NCBI GenBank assembly: GCA_947179485.1
Contig: OX359249.1
Location: 37,806,250 to 37,870,249, forward strand
DNA from: Allacma fusca
Taxonomy: Eukaryota; Arthropoda; Collembola; Symphypleona; Sminthuridae
Reading direction: 5' to 3'
DNA length: 64,000 nucleotides
Below, one piece after another: positions 1-14,083 of this stretch; the stretch's first letter is position 1, and every line of letters starts with the position of its first letter. A program made the translations under genes and the position numbers. Below the pieces are notes generated by a model. The model saw nothing but the letters and a program-made list of their open reading frames with translations, made no database searches and was not told where the DNA came from.

Positions 1-3000
1 TGTTTTCGGGGCTTTATCTGGAAAGTATATCTGCACTGGTCCCTGTATTTATTTATTATTTGAATCGAAATTCAATGTGATATGTCACTCCACGTGATAC
101 TCTCCTCGGGTTAATGGAATAATAATTACTTCCAGCACGGAGATCCATCATACTGGATTTTTTTATTTGTTCCCCCTTTTATATGACATGGCTATTAGTA
201 GTCCTGTTAAAATGAATCCAGTTGAAAAATCTGACTTAATTTGAACTCACGACTAGATTTCCCCTGATTTGACAGACAAGATAAATTCTCCCTATAGTTT
301 CTCTCATACACTCACATGTTGAAATGGGTTCCATGAGCGAAGTATTTTCGGAGGAAAATGACCTTTGATCTCTCTCTGATGGAATTTAGGGCATTTGAAT
401 GTAGTTTAACTTCGGAAAAGGGAAGAGTTTGGGAATGCGTGGGATGGGAGTGAAAACTCTTCCACGCCGGAATCAAAAGTTTCCTCGGAGCTTTCAAATA
501 TTCAGGTCTGAGAGTCGCTGGAGAGAACTGAATTGTTACTATTTATGTCCAATTACGGGTACAGGTTGAATTACCGTTAAGAACTCCCAGGGCTTTAGAG
601 AATGGTGTGGTACTGTGGAGCTAATAAAATGCGATAGTGATCAGTGATTGCCCCTTGTTTCATTTGACACAAGTCCACATACAGAGAGGGAGTAGAAAGG
701 TCAAATCCTTTATAATGTCAGAGCACAAAACTTGGTCTGTGAGTAACGACCTACGAGACGGCCGAAGCTGCACGGGCAAGATTGTATTGAGTCTGAAGCA
801 ATGACATGTGCAGCTAGTTATAGCACAACGGCGCACTAACTCTTTTACTCTTTATTGCTATTGATAGTTCGATAAACATGGGCTGACCGGAACATTTTTC
901 CAGACCAAAAACATCGGATAGAAATAAATATTAAAAGAATGGACTTGTCCCTTATACCCGCTAGCAACTTCGGATCCTATACAGGACTCGCTCTTATATC
1001 TATATAGTTACTGTATCTATCTACATACCTGGCTTTTACCTCAGCACACAAAGGAGACTTCAACGTTTACTCTGTGCCAGTCATAGCTATTAACTCTTAC
1101 CTCCTCCTCCGACCTGCATACGATTACCTCCACCGCCAATACAAGTTTCAATTAATTTCCTTGCCAATTTTCCTTCTGTTTCCGTCCCGGCAGCCCAAAT
1201 CGCATCAATTTTATTTGCAAATTACAACACCCCTAAAAAGACATTGACTTTCGAAAATTACATTCAAATCTTTAACCTCGGAAATTCAGCCATGTGCAAG
1301 TGATCTCTTTATGGACAACGCTTGGACAACTATCTCAACAAATGTACAAATAGTCTCAATTCCGTCTGGAGACTCTAATATTTCTATCCCTCCGTGCCAT
1401 AGAGTCTGGCAGTCAGACATATTTATTTAAATGGAATTTCATACTCTGCTTACAATAATTAATTACTTAAGCTTCAAATCCACAAAACAATTTCTACTCC
1501 GAATGCCTTGTAACTAATGAATATTTAAAGCATCGCTTACAATTAGTGCTGCGAACTTGCATATTTTCATGTATTATTTATATTTAAATAACGCCAACGT
1601 CAGGCTAGAATAATTACACTGCTTAAAATAAGTGCAGCTGGTATGGTAAGGTATAAAAGACTAATGTGAATTTTAAGCCTCTCAAGACATGTACTTTCTT
1701 AAAGTTGACTGGAAAGGGTTAATTTAATTTTGATAAAATCTACCAATGGCTAACCCCAACCACAGCCCATCTAACCACTTTAAATTAAGGATTGGAAAGT
1801 TCCAGCACTAATTGACAAAGTAGGAAGGGCTGTAAATGGTAGAAATTTATGTAATTTAAATCTAGAAATTTTACAAGACACTTTCATTAGTACAAGTACG
1901 TGTGCTTGACTTGGAAATGAAGTCATCTTCCCCTCCATCAGAAGTACTTATTCTGTGAATGGCTAAGCCAAAATAATTTTTCCGTTGGAAAGCCGGGCTC
2001 TGGAAGTACAAGCATAAAGTGTACCTTCACCACTTGATCGTCATTTGAGGCATGGTGGCTCCAGACCGAAAAAAAATGGTTATAGTCTCAGCCCGAGCAT
2101 CGTTCAATAGCGTCGGGACAGACAGAAACATTAAAGCACTATTTTGTACAATATTATACTGAGGTTTCGAAGTGAAGGCATGAAGCGAACCGTTGAATTT
2201 CCGCAATCTTTCCGGCCTCTGTGAGTGAAGTATCTATACATACATACGAACATATAATTATGCAAAGAATATCTACTTCCTACATACACAGCTGGACTGT
2301 TTATAAATGCAAAGGCGAAATTACACACGGAGCTTAATTTTGATACTGAGAATTAGGAAAAGGTGCCGAGTCCCTGAAATAGTCCTTGCGCTCAACTCAT
2401 TTGCAAACTCCAACTCGAATTTTGTATACGAGCTTGGGACATGAATGCACACTGAATTTCCTCACTTTTATTCTTTTTCCATCCCAAATCCTTTTCTGAC
2501 TAGATGAACAAAAATAATTATGTGCTCATAATTTCCTGTCCTGACATCCTGGTACTAAATTATAATCATTTATTATTGTGATATTGGAACAAGCTGAGTC
2601 AGAATTTTCCGTACGGACCGTAGATTACATAAAGCTCCCAAACTAAATTTGGCTTGGAAGATGTGAAATAAGTTGCCAAAATTTCATACTCCCTGCTCAA
2701 CTTACTATAGTTATACATTTGTTTACAAATCATACCGTCTAGTCCGTCCTCCCAGAAACATACATACATACGCGTGCAAATCAGTCTATACGGAATTTTG
2801 AATCTTGACGCTGAGAATTGTACTGGAAAAGAGTAAATGCTTGAGGAAACAACAAAGAGAGGAGCAGAGCTTGAGGAGGGGATAAAATACAAACAGTATT
2901 ATACTTTTAAGGATTAGTTCCAGCAATATGAGGACATACATAAAACTAAATCAATGTAAATTCTCCCCAGAAAATTCCTTGGAGCGAAGAGTATATCTGG

Positions 3001-3590
3001 ACCCCCATTAGTTCATACTTGCCTACCAGGTAAATAAATGCATAGGACAGATGATAAAATATGTACACTTTTCCCTCCGAGTGAGAACAACTCACTGACA
3101 CAGCAATAGCAACCCGGGATGGGTTATACTAATGGAAATTCCGCTCAGCCACTGCAAACTTTCTCTCCCTCTCATCAGTTTAAACTTCTATCTATCTTCC
3201 TATTGTAGGTACAGATGTATCAAGTGAATTTCGAAACACTATCTATGCACGTAATTTCTTTCGTCCAGCTGACTAATCACTTGTCCCGTGCTGCCTGTGT
3301 AAGTACAGGCGACACCCACGAACCCCCGTTTTTGAAATCCACAGAATAACAAGCCATCCTGAAAAGCTGGAACCTTTGGTTGATATTAGATACAGCTCAA
3401 GCTATCAACCCCGAAATAATAACAGTGAAATTTCCCTTTGATCGCAAGTCAGACTGTTTACTATCAACTGAATTTCACCGGAATAGATACTTATCAACTC
3501 ATCATCATTTCATTCCGCATGAAATGTACCTTTATATTCCATTCCACACCCATTCGAAGCTTCTGCAGAACCCAGAATCAGGGACATTGA

Positions 3591-3607
3591 TGTGTGTGTG
3601 TGTGTGT
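3591..3607. repeat. (TG)n microsatellite
   Basis: 17 bp of uninterrupted TG. Confidence 0.95.
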
Positions 3608-6600
3608 TTTTATTGTTGATACAAATCTGGATTTGTTATAAGTAAACTTTGCAATTCCTGTATGAGAACCCTTAAAACAAATTGTATGAATAACTGTGTC
3701 ACATAGGCTATGTAAACCTGGAGCTATTTGTTTAAACTTGCCCGATGTAGAGGACTTAGCGCTATCCTTTGTGCCCATCAGAAATAACAACGGGGCATTG
3801 TTGAAATAGTAACAGTGCATAATGGTAACGACGTGGGATGGAAACATTAAGCGTAATAGTACTCATGATGGGAACAAGGCCAGGACGGCTAAATGAAAAT
3901 TTAAGGGATGGTTGTCAAGAGCTTATGTACGTACTATACATAGACTATGGAGTGTACAGTTCAAGTACTATCTATACATAGCCCTTCCACTTTCAAACCT
4001 TGTGGCAGCCTTGTGGAACAAACTATTATTTGATTAATTGCTACGATTTATTAGTGCAGTGAATACGACCATAATTTAAAGTGATTAAATTTCCATTTAG
4101 CAAATAGTTAATGTCTGTTGCATGGGTCATGACTAATGCAGAATCCTAGTAGTAGTAAAGGAGAGCGAGGTCTTTGAATTTCCCGAATAATTTATTTATG
4201 GAGACGGAGCGGTTGAGAGTACCTAGACCGGGTCTGCAGAGCATGTGTCTTCATCAGTGGAAATTGCTCCGACGATGCGATGTACCGTCATCCTAATAGT
4301 CCTGGTAGGTGCTGACGGAAGATAAGTGTACTTTTCAGAGCCTAGATGTAAACTGTTGATATCCGTTACACATTTCGCCCCACCTTCCATTCCCCCATTG
4401 AGCTGGCTCTGAAATGGTGAGTGTAGTACTTGAGGCACTCAAGTAAGTGCACCTTATTTACTCAAGATGCTCGATAATTGATCAATTTAGAATCCATTCA
4501 GTCCAGCTAACTATCTTCTTTAGACAAATTTGGCTCAGACAAATAGCACGTTTGCAACGGTCTCCAATGACGAGTGTGGTCACTTACGTCTGCTCTCGAC
4601 GACTACCCCCGAGAGAAAGTACCAGTCACAACTCCAGCCCAATTTCAATAAGGAAGGACACCCGTTACATCTATAGTGTTATTACTTGAACACATTAGCA
4701 CAATAAGCCTCGCACCACAGGCCTACAAAGGAGACTTTACAAAAACAACACACAATTTCCCTCCTAGTCATTACACCATAAATTCCATCGAGTATCCTTA
4801 CAAAGAGAGCGGCACAGATCGTAGATCCCAATTTACCAAATTGTGCTTTTACACACATTAGTGATAAACTTTTGTTAACTCAAAAGGCAGGTGTGCCGGT
4901 GAGGGAGTGTGAACTGAAGTTAGGAGCCAGTGTAATCCTAACTGTAAATCCATTGTTGAGGCGATTACGTAGATACGAGAGGACTACTACCATATATTTA
5001 CGCTTGCATCATGGAGATTTTGATATTTTCCAACAAATCGTCAAAAGTTTAGCCATTCAATGGATGAGAACTTTAAATATATGGATTTATACGGTGGGTT
5101 CTCAAGGAGTCAATCTCATCGAAAATTCTGGTCGTACTCGAAGCTCAAAGAAGTAAGTGGAGGCTAGTTTACTAACTAAGAGTACTTACAGGAGCAAATA
5201 TGATTTTTTTTTCAAGGGGAAACTGACTTTTTTGGATTCTGTTAGCATAAAACTCCAACCAAGTGGATCAAAGTAATAAGCAAGTGCTGAGAAGAGTTTT
5301 TCCTCCGACTTCCTCCGTTTGCTTCTGGGCTGGAAAAACAAGGTGAAAGTTGGGATTGAAAACAAAGTGGAAAGTAGGCCAAGCTGGGAGTATGTAAGCT
5401 CAAAGTGAAGACTGTAGTATCCATTTGGGATGGAGTAAAGGGATAAGACCTTCTCTCCTTGATAGCAAGGAGTCTAATGGGAGCGTACGTAGATACTCAA
5501 AAGCCAAAAATAATGAAAGGCGGTGTGAAGCCCTTTTGGGAAGTGCACGGTTGTACTTATATGTATAGAATGTGTACATTGGTGGAGGTACCAACCCCCT
5601 CCATGAAATGTATCTCCTTACAGGAGTACGTGAGCCCATAACTTTGGGCAGGGATGATTAATTTTTTGCAAGCCCTCCGTATAATTAACAACTTGGTATC
5701 AATCAAGAGCTTAAATTTGTTTACTGCAACAAGAGCAAGGAGGAGTAGACGGAGAGGGTTCGTAACCGTAAACTCCCATCACCCGTAATAAGACAGGTTC
5801 GACTTTCCCTTGTTTTAAAGACTATACACGGTCGTCGTCACAGGAGTGTGTATTTGAATACATTGCAAAATCCTAGAGAGGCTAATGAAAAGGCTTGACG
5901 CTGGTTTGTATTCGAGGGCACAACCTTAATTTCTACACTTGTTCATCTCATTCCAATGCCTCGGCTCATCAGCTCCAGTCAGAGGGTAGTCTCCGTTCTC
6001 TCACTAATTCCTTCCTCGCTCTTTAGAAAAACGGCCTCTCATTCCCCTCTTTTCACCCATAACTTTATTGCTTTCACTTGGAGAGTAGTGTCTGAGTTCC
6101 CCTTGCTCTCACATTGCTCAGGAAAAATTGCCTATTAGTTGGCATTCACTCAGTGTTGGAGACATAAGATGCGAATAATAATTAGTGTTGCCAGTAAATG
6201 CGCAAATTTATAAGTAGTCGAGATTACTTTCTCTAGTCAGGGATAATAATAACCCCATTAGAAAATCACTGATCCTGCCATTTTCAAGTGCAAAGTAATG
6301 ACTTATAAAATATGAAAGAATGATCAAGTGTAAACTTGTTTATTCAAAAGCTCCACAGTGACTTTGACACAGGCTCAAGTATGAATAGTTTCTCCATTTA
6401 AAATAATGACCCAGTAATAATTATTCTATAAATGGTAGGTACAAGATAAAGTCATTTCCAACATGAACCAAAGAATTAGTAAAGGAAAATACACATAAAT
6501 ATATTGCCTCCACGATCATTGAGCTAACAGCTCCGTGTCCAAGCATGAGATTCTCGATAAATCTAGAACAGAGCAGCTGCAATTGTTTCTGTAGATAATA

Positions 6601-7881
6601 TTCTCATTTTCATAAATCTGCCCAGCCAAATCTGCCGCCTTTGGTTGTCCCACATAAGCGGATTGTCTTGCCTCAACATCCCATAAATAGTAGGTACCTC
6701 AATGAATATGCACACTACTGTAAAAGCTATTGAGAAAACCATTTCTCTCTGACCTCACAATAGCTGCCAGAACAGGAGGCACATATATGAACTTACTTAT
6801 GTACATAATTGTGTGGTACAGCAAATGCCTTTAAATATTATGAATTTTGAAGAATAAGACCTACTGCTGCGAAAGTTATCAGAAAGAAATTTCTAGGTGA
6901 TTTGAAATAGGAAATTTCAAATGTAGGGAACAGACAAAATTGACAGTGTCTGTGAGATGAAACTAGAATATAAGGTTACCAATACTTGCTAAGCTGGAAC
7001 TGGCAGGCTACGCAATGGAAAGAAATAACATTTTCTTTTTGCCAAATTGGAATAAACTGAGGTTATCCTTGCGCAACGAGTCTCAGTTAATATAATAATA
7101 TTCTGCAAATTCTATTAGGTAAGGTAAGAAAATTACTGGAAACTGAATTTAGGAACCTTTTACACACAGTACCTAACAGTCTCCGTTAAAAGTATTTCAG
7201 CTGAAAAGCCAACATCGAAAGGAATTGAACTCCTTTAGAAGGCAGAAATATTTTCTATAATAACTCGACTTATGTTCAGAAGCAGAATTTTCCCAGCTAA
7301 CTCCTACAATTTGTATTACGTTTAATTCAGTTCCAACTAAAGTCCTCCTTTCTAATTCATTAAAAGTTGAAAAACATCCAGTTTTCGCTAATTACCAAGT
7401 ACTATCGTGATCTCTCATCATCTCTGTGTAGATAAGATTGATTATCTGGTTACATTTAAACTCGAAATAAAATAATTCTATTTCGGGTGGGTGACGGCTG
7501 AGTAGGGATGAAAACTTAATATTGACAAATGAGATCACTATGTATTTAATTATATATCCATAGATTAAAATATCCATAATTTTCAGTCCCCCCGTTAATA
7601 CACACTTGTTGGTGTTTGATAGTAATTGTAGCTACTTGAATTGCAAGCAGCTGCATAGACGCTCAAAGTATTACTGAAATAGTTACTTTTCCTTTCCCAT
7701 GTTCTTTCCCTTCCTCTAATGAAATGTAGAATACGAAAATTCATTGGAATCCCCTGCTGACTTGGAAGCACTGGTATGATGACTACCTCACAGAATATCT
7801 TCCCAGACGAAAGTTCTAATTAGCAAGATGATCTTACCAGGGCTTAGGTGTAGGGATTCAGAAATTAAAGATTAATGAATC

Positions 7882-7904
7882 GAGAGAGAGAGAGAGAGAG
7901 AGAG
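7882..7904. repeat. (GA)n microsatellite
   Basis: 23 bp of uninterrupted GA. Confidence 0.95.
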
Positions 7905-10900
7905 GCGAAAGGGAGGAATTGAATGGAGACGAGAGGACTGAAACAAGTTGGGTTTTATTAGGAGCGTCTTCTTTCTCCGACCTCTCTGCCTTTGGACTCT
8001 CCATCCATTCGAGGAGGTTCATATAGCAACTGCATCTGGTTGAGTAGGACGATGAGGAATTAGTCGGAAGGAGGTAGAATACGAAGTCGTACATTTTCCA
8101 GTTGATAAGCTTATTTCAAGATAAAACTCAATAAGGGCTAGTAGGTATTCGTGCTTATTAAATGAAGAACTTGCTCATAATTGTAAATTTTTGGCTCAAT
8201 AAAAAGCAGGGATGAAAAAAGAATATGGAAGGGGAAACCTTAGTGGAGCTCTGTCGGTCATGACAAGGAATAGTTATTTTGAATGCCCGTATCATTTCAA
8301 AAGTAGTTTTTTTTCCAGACCTTAATGAACTCGTGCTCTTTCAAATAGGACACTTTCCCACTTTTCTAAGGCGTCCTAACAAGGACGTGAGGAGATCAAA
8401 GAGGTACACTGTAGGTGCTTCATTTTGAACATTTAATTTTCTAACTAGACCTGTATAAATTTTTCCAACTCACACACACACTCATCGCGCGCTCCGGAAT
8501 TTATTATATATTCATGCAATTGGACATACTTTTATATTGAATTAGGGATAGTCATGCAATTATAATATTCATGAACATTTACGAGGACCTGACTTGCATC
8601 TCATAAAACCTACATTACAGTGCACTCAAGTCCTGTGCTCGTAGTAATCTCGTTGGGAAGAGGAATTCCTGAGCAACGTGGAGTCTCCTATGTATTTATC
8701 AAAACAATTATGAAATCTCTGAAGCTCGAATTTCTCCAGGGTTTCATGTGACTCCAACCAACCTTGATGTTTTGTAATCCACTAATTTCACCTTCGCACT
8801 TTTCCACTATGTACTTTGAGTTGTGTAAGTTATGATGGCTTGGGCTGGGGCTGGAATCGGGTTTAGATAAATATATTACGTTTTTCCCATATGCTCTGAG
8901 TGCGGATCATTTTCAGGAAAGATAGCCCCCTGCCATGGGAGGAATTGGAAGGTTAATTAACTTTTTACATCTAATGCACAAATATTGATGCGAGTGCACA
9001 GGCATGCAAAAATTGTTTTTGCAACCTTTTATAGTCAACCTTGCATCCAAAAACTATAAGCATGATAATTGCAAGCTATCAAATTGATTTCCTTTTATGA
9101 AATATGTGAAATGCATCAATAGGATAAGGTGACTGAGAGAATGACGACTGCCATTACGGAATGGCACACATCAAACAAACTGCGGCTGCTGAATTCGGAA
9201 GTATTTTCTCTGTTCAGCTCTCACGGGGTGACTCTCTGCTTCTCCACAAAACCACATACTCTTGTGTGAGGACCATCCACTAAGACTACAATTCATCTTC
9301 AGAAAGCCAAGGACATTTTCTGGTGGGTATAATTAACCAAACGTGTTCATCCCATTCTTCTGGCCTCTTCAAAGGGCTCTTGAGAATGTCCTTGATATAA
9401 AATTAATGTTAATTCACGACTACAAAGACGGGATAAGAAATCAGGCATGATGCTAATTTAGTTGCGACTGAGCGTCCGACAACCGTCGACGTTGCGAGAA
9501 TAATAATTTATGAGAAGAATATTACAGCCCCATTCAAATACCCCAAGAGCATATTCCAAGATGATCGGTTCCTCCTATTGTTCAAGTATTCCTACACAAA
9601 AAATGCATATATTTTGAAACTGGGAATTCAAAAACATCAAGAACTGTGTCCTCCATTTAACAAGCTTCATTTGTGCGTGGAAAAGAGGAAGAAAGAGCAA
9701 AACTAGGGGGAAAGTCTTCCCTAAAGCTACACCTCTGTGACTACGTAAGTACCAAGATGCGGGTATAATTTCAAAGGAAGCTCCACAAGATAAAAAGAAG
9801 TCAGAAAAAAATGCTGATCTTCTTAGAAATTGGAAATAGTGGAGCAAGCACTTTTTGCTTTAGTGCCGAAACGATTTTAATACATTTGAGACGAGCAAGC
9901 ATCTATGCCAAAAAGATTTCTACCAGGGCGAGTTGGATCTTATACCAGGAGCGGGAGCATGGGTAAATGCGAAAGGAAAATCTAAATCTATCTGCAAACT
10001 TGTAAAAAAGTTCTTCAACTAGGTCCTTTCTTTCCCAAGCGTAGTCCCTCTGTTTGCAAACATTTTTCGTCACGAATTCTATTAGTATACCAAATTTCTT
10101 GCTTGAAAACATTTCCAATTCCATGTCATTTGAATTCTTTGGCTTTCGCAAACACGTACCTATAGATAATTATATGCAGGCTTTTTTTTCCTAATTTCAG
10201 CTCCATCGTGTTTCAAAATATTGTTTCGACATTATCTTTCAACACGATGAAAATGATTTTAGCTCAAAAGAGTTTGTTCAAAGTTTCACTTGCCCTAAAA
10301 ATTAATGTAACTTAATCAAAAATATATGGATTTTACTAATTACAAAAATCAGTTTGATTGAAAACCACAAGTTTAAGTTTAAAAAAATGATAAACTTTGT
10401 CCTCAGAGATTTTTTGATTTCAGCAGGGCTCACTTCTAGACGTTTCCTAAAATCTCAGTGCTTCGTAAAAAAGGAGAAAAAAAACTTCATGTAATGAGAT
10501 TAAGAGCATTTAACAGGATCAAGTGCACGAGGCTAATAAATCTAATAATTCGAACAAAAGCGTTGCCTGTAGTGCTTCTCCGAGGATAGGAAAGCTTATG
10601 ATAATTTTTTGCTTTTAGATAAATCACTACATTGAACTTAGGGCTTAGAATTTGGGCTTGTTTGTATAATATCCCGGCGCTTCCACAGAATTAAATGCAG
10701 TTGTCAAAAGGAGAAAGTACGTAAAATAATTTATGGCTTTGCAGACTCCATACCCAAAGATTTCTTAGCTTATGGAGAGACAAGCATATCTGTGGGAGTT
10801 TTTACTGTCATGATTTCAAACCTCATGTGATTTGTGCATGATTTTGCATAACCCCTTTTGCTGAGACGGTGTGAACATGTACGTACAGACAGGTCTGACT

Positions 10901-11246
10901 CTCAGAAAATACCAATAACCAGAATTAGCTGTGCGACGGTAGGAATTCTCTTTTTATTGCTCGAGCCGCATGGTCTCTTTGCCGTCAACCCAGGCCTTTG
11001 AGCTGCTAGTTAGCAGTATGCAAATACCTTGATGAAAGCAAACCTGTAATGAGGGTCGAGTCGGTGGAAGTAAGCCGCTTTTCTTATGTATGTTCATACG
11101 CTCCAGAGTTTGGGGATGGTTTAATGGTGCGGGATCTTCTAAAATAAATACAGAGTATTTTCAGCCCTGGTACGAAAGAGAGTTATGATCATTTCCTTTA
11201 AGTCCCAAGAAGACTCTGGTTATTCAACCTCATGGATTTTCCTGGG

Positions 11247-11252
11247 TCTCTC

Positions 11253-11284
<32 letters not shown>
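11247..11284. repeat. (TC)n microsatellite
   Basis: 38 bp of TC with a single G interruption at 11260. Confidence 0.95.
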
Positions 11285-12515
11285 CAACCGATATTATTCT
11301 CGTCGCTAGAACAGACTGGAACACTGGAGGAGATAAATTTCCGAGTGAGGTTCAACTTTATATATCAAGCCATATTAATTCTTGCGGTTCATCAAGTATC
11401 CATCTATATGGAAGACACAGCCAATCCGGATTATCAAGGATTCATACCATTCTGTCCATGGATTCCTGAAATATGAGCAAATGAATCTCTCACATCTCAC
11501 CAGAATCTTCGCACGGTGGAGGAACTTCATACCAAAGACCGTCTTGGGTTATTAATATTTCTGCAATTTCCTCCAACTTCATCCGAATCGGTTTTAAAGC
11601 TTCATTAAGCCCGATGGAATTTCATAATGCAGTCCCTTATTTAGCATTTTTTGTAAGTATACTTAATTTTACTTACAATTTTTGATTTCCCCTTCTTCCC
11701 TAACTTTATTTTTAACCTCATTTTACAGTCAACAGCTCCCAGGGTTTAAGACCCTACTGACATTCATTTGTGTACACTCAGGTTACGTAGGAAGGAAATC
11801 ATTCGTGGAATATTAGAAATACTCAGATCCTTGTTCCTTTCAAACACGTTCAAAACGTTTGAAAGTGCCGATGGATAAGCTTCACATAAATGACGGAGAC
11901 TTGCGGGGCAAAACTCGTATAAAATGTTACGATCAATGTGCCATTATTAATGAGACTTTCCTACAGCTACCTGGAGCACATGTTTAGGAAATTCACACAA
12001 AAGATTATGGGAAACTCAATCCTAGCTCCACCGATACATGTGGCTTGACTGTAATCACTCAAAGGTGAAATAGTTGTTGGTGCCTTCGGAGCGTACAGGG
12101 AAATAATAATTCAGGAAGAGAGAGAGAGGTACTGATGTGGACATGGTTATACAACAGGAGAGAAGGGAAAGGGAAGGGGGAACCTGACATCGGCCTCTTT
12201 TGGGACGGAGAAAGCGGAGGAAAGTATTAGAGAAGTCTCAAGAGAATTTTTTTTTTGAGGTGTGGTAATAATAGTGGGGAAATGTCTTTAAACAGCTATT
12301 CTACTTCAAGCAGGATGGATGGGAATTATAAAAATATGACAAGATACTATCTTTAAGGTTTGGATTTATTACTAGATGAAAAGGGATGGAGACAAGGTAG
12401 GCATCTGATGGCTACTGCTGTGTGGTAAATTTTTCCGGTCTCAGGGAAATGGGTACAATCATATAGTTAACGGGTAGCTACAGGTATTACGTAAATATAT
12501 GTACCATGCTTAAAA

Positions 12516-12534
12516 CTCTCTCTCTCTCTCTCTC
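12516..12534. repeat. (CT)n microsatellite
   Basis: 19 bp of uninterrupted CT. Confidence 0.95.
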
Positions 12535-12793
12535 CCAGTACACTTACTCAGAATAGAGAGTGAATGGATAAAATCCCATCATGAAGTTATCTCCTTGTGT
12601 ATTTTCACTTGACTGTCTACAAAAATAAATGATGGATTAGCCACATCAACGAGGATTCATGGATGAGCATTACCGTCCATCGATTTACTCTTACTTCTCA
12701 TTCCTTCGCTTCGGCAGTGCGGGCTTCCATGAAAGTCCTTCACGGAGGTACATCCCGGCCCATGTTATGTGTGTATCTATCCTTTAGAGCATA

Positions 12794-12809
12794 TATAGAT
12801 AGATAGATA
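12794..12809. repeat. (GATA)n microsatellite
   Basis: About four units of GATA following an AT run. Confidence 0.85.
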
Positions 12810-13134
12810 CTTAAAGTGTAGCCGGCGGTGTGTACTTTTTAAGTGCATACTAAAATATATGCACATTCCTGAGCATGCATGGAACGTAGGCATACTCACA
12901 CCCCGGCTCTGTATACGGAGGCATTACAGAACACAACTCCGCTCCCACAGGCCACATATATTATCCAGCTCTTACATAACATTTTCATAGGACCGACATT
13001 AGTACCCTCATGGTAAGTACATTAGTGCCTAACCCCTCCATTTGACAAACGGACCATCACACAAATACTTTGCTGAAATATGGGCGCAGCACTGCAACCT
13101 CCTAAAGTACCAACGGGGGAAGAGTCTTCCAGTC

Positions 13135-13149
13135 AAAAAAAAAAAAAAA
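13135..13149. repeat. Poly(A) run
   Basis: Fifteen A residues. There is no upstream retroposon body or AATAAA, so it is treated as a simple run. Confidence 0.9.
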
Positions 13150-14066
13150 CGAAGAACATCGAAAATGACGACGAGAGAAGAGAGTAGAATGGATTAATAT
13201 AAAACTGACAAATCATTTTTCATGTGTGACCGTCTTTTAAGGGAAACTGTGGTAAGAACCGGATACTTACATGATGGTGTGTAGACAGTATAGTAGAAAA
13301 AAAAGAACTGTGTACAGGGCCACTTTACATCATCCTTATGTTCTTACGGAGAACGTCTCAACTCAACGTCTTCCTATCTCACATTATTTCCAGAACAACC
13401 AGCTTACCAAAGGAAACTTGATTAGATGCAACAGTCCATTAGACTTTGTCAACTCACTGATGGGAACATTATTAATGTACATAGGAACCCAGACCCGTTA
13501 ATCTTCGTCATTATTTACTGCTCGGGAAAAGCGTTGAGCTACTCCCTTCTAATCTATTATGTGAACTTATCTATTTGCAAATCAAGGACAACAAATGACC
13601 TACGTCAACAATCGTGAGGGATGGGAATCTCCCCGATAAATTACATTAAGAAAGAGTATCTACAGTTTTATATCTATCTCTGGTAATGCCTCATGAGGCC
13701 TCCAGGAGTTGAGGACTTCCCATCCACTGCCTCCTTCCATTTCAAAACGAGTGACACAAGTATGATTTCTCCAACTTAAGTAGAGTTACATGGCAGAGTA
13801 GGAGCGGAATGATAGTGACGCGGGGGAAAGTACACACTGGACGGAACTTTCCCCAAATTTCCATTTGTAAAAAATAAGTATATCACTCAAGTGCTTACAC
13901 ATGCAAGGTTCTTTTGTGTTGCTTACTTAAGCAAACATTCTCCCGTTTTTATGGCACATAGAAAGTAAGATGAACCCGGTCGTTTTCCAGGAAAAATGAA
14001 AGAATTTTCACAACTTGAGAATGAGAGAGGAGAGGAGGGAACACGAGCAAAAAAGAGAAATTCTGT

Positions 14067-14083
14067 ACACACACACACACACA
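14067..14083. repeat. (AC)n microsatellite
   Basis: 17 bp of AC. Confidence 0.95.

Noticed and set aside
4223-4411. Minus-strand block after a good acceptor, encoding SAPTRTIRMTVHRIVG and ending DTCSADPV
   Set aside because: Loosely CUB-like, but no partner exon could be found and the match is too weak to call.
13135-13149. Possible retroposon poly(A) tail
   Set aside because: No upstream retroposon sequence, polyA signal or target duplication visible.
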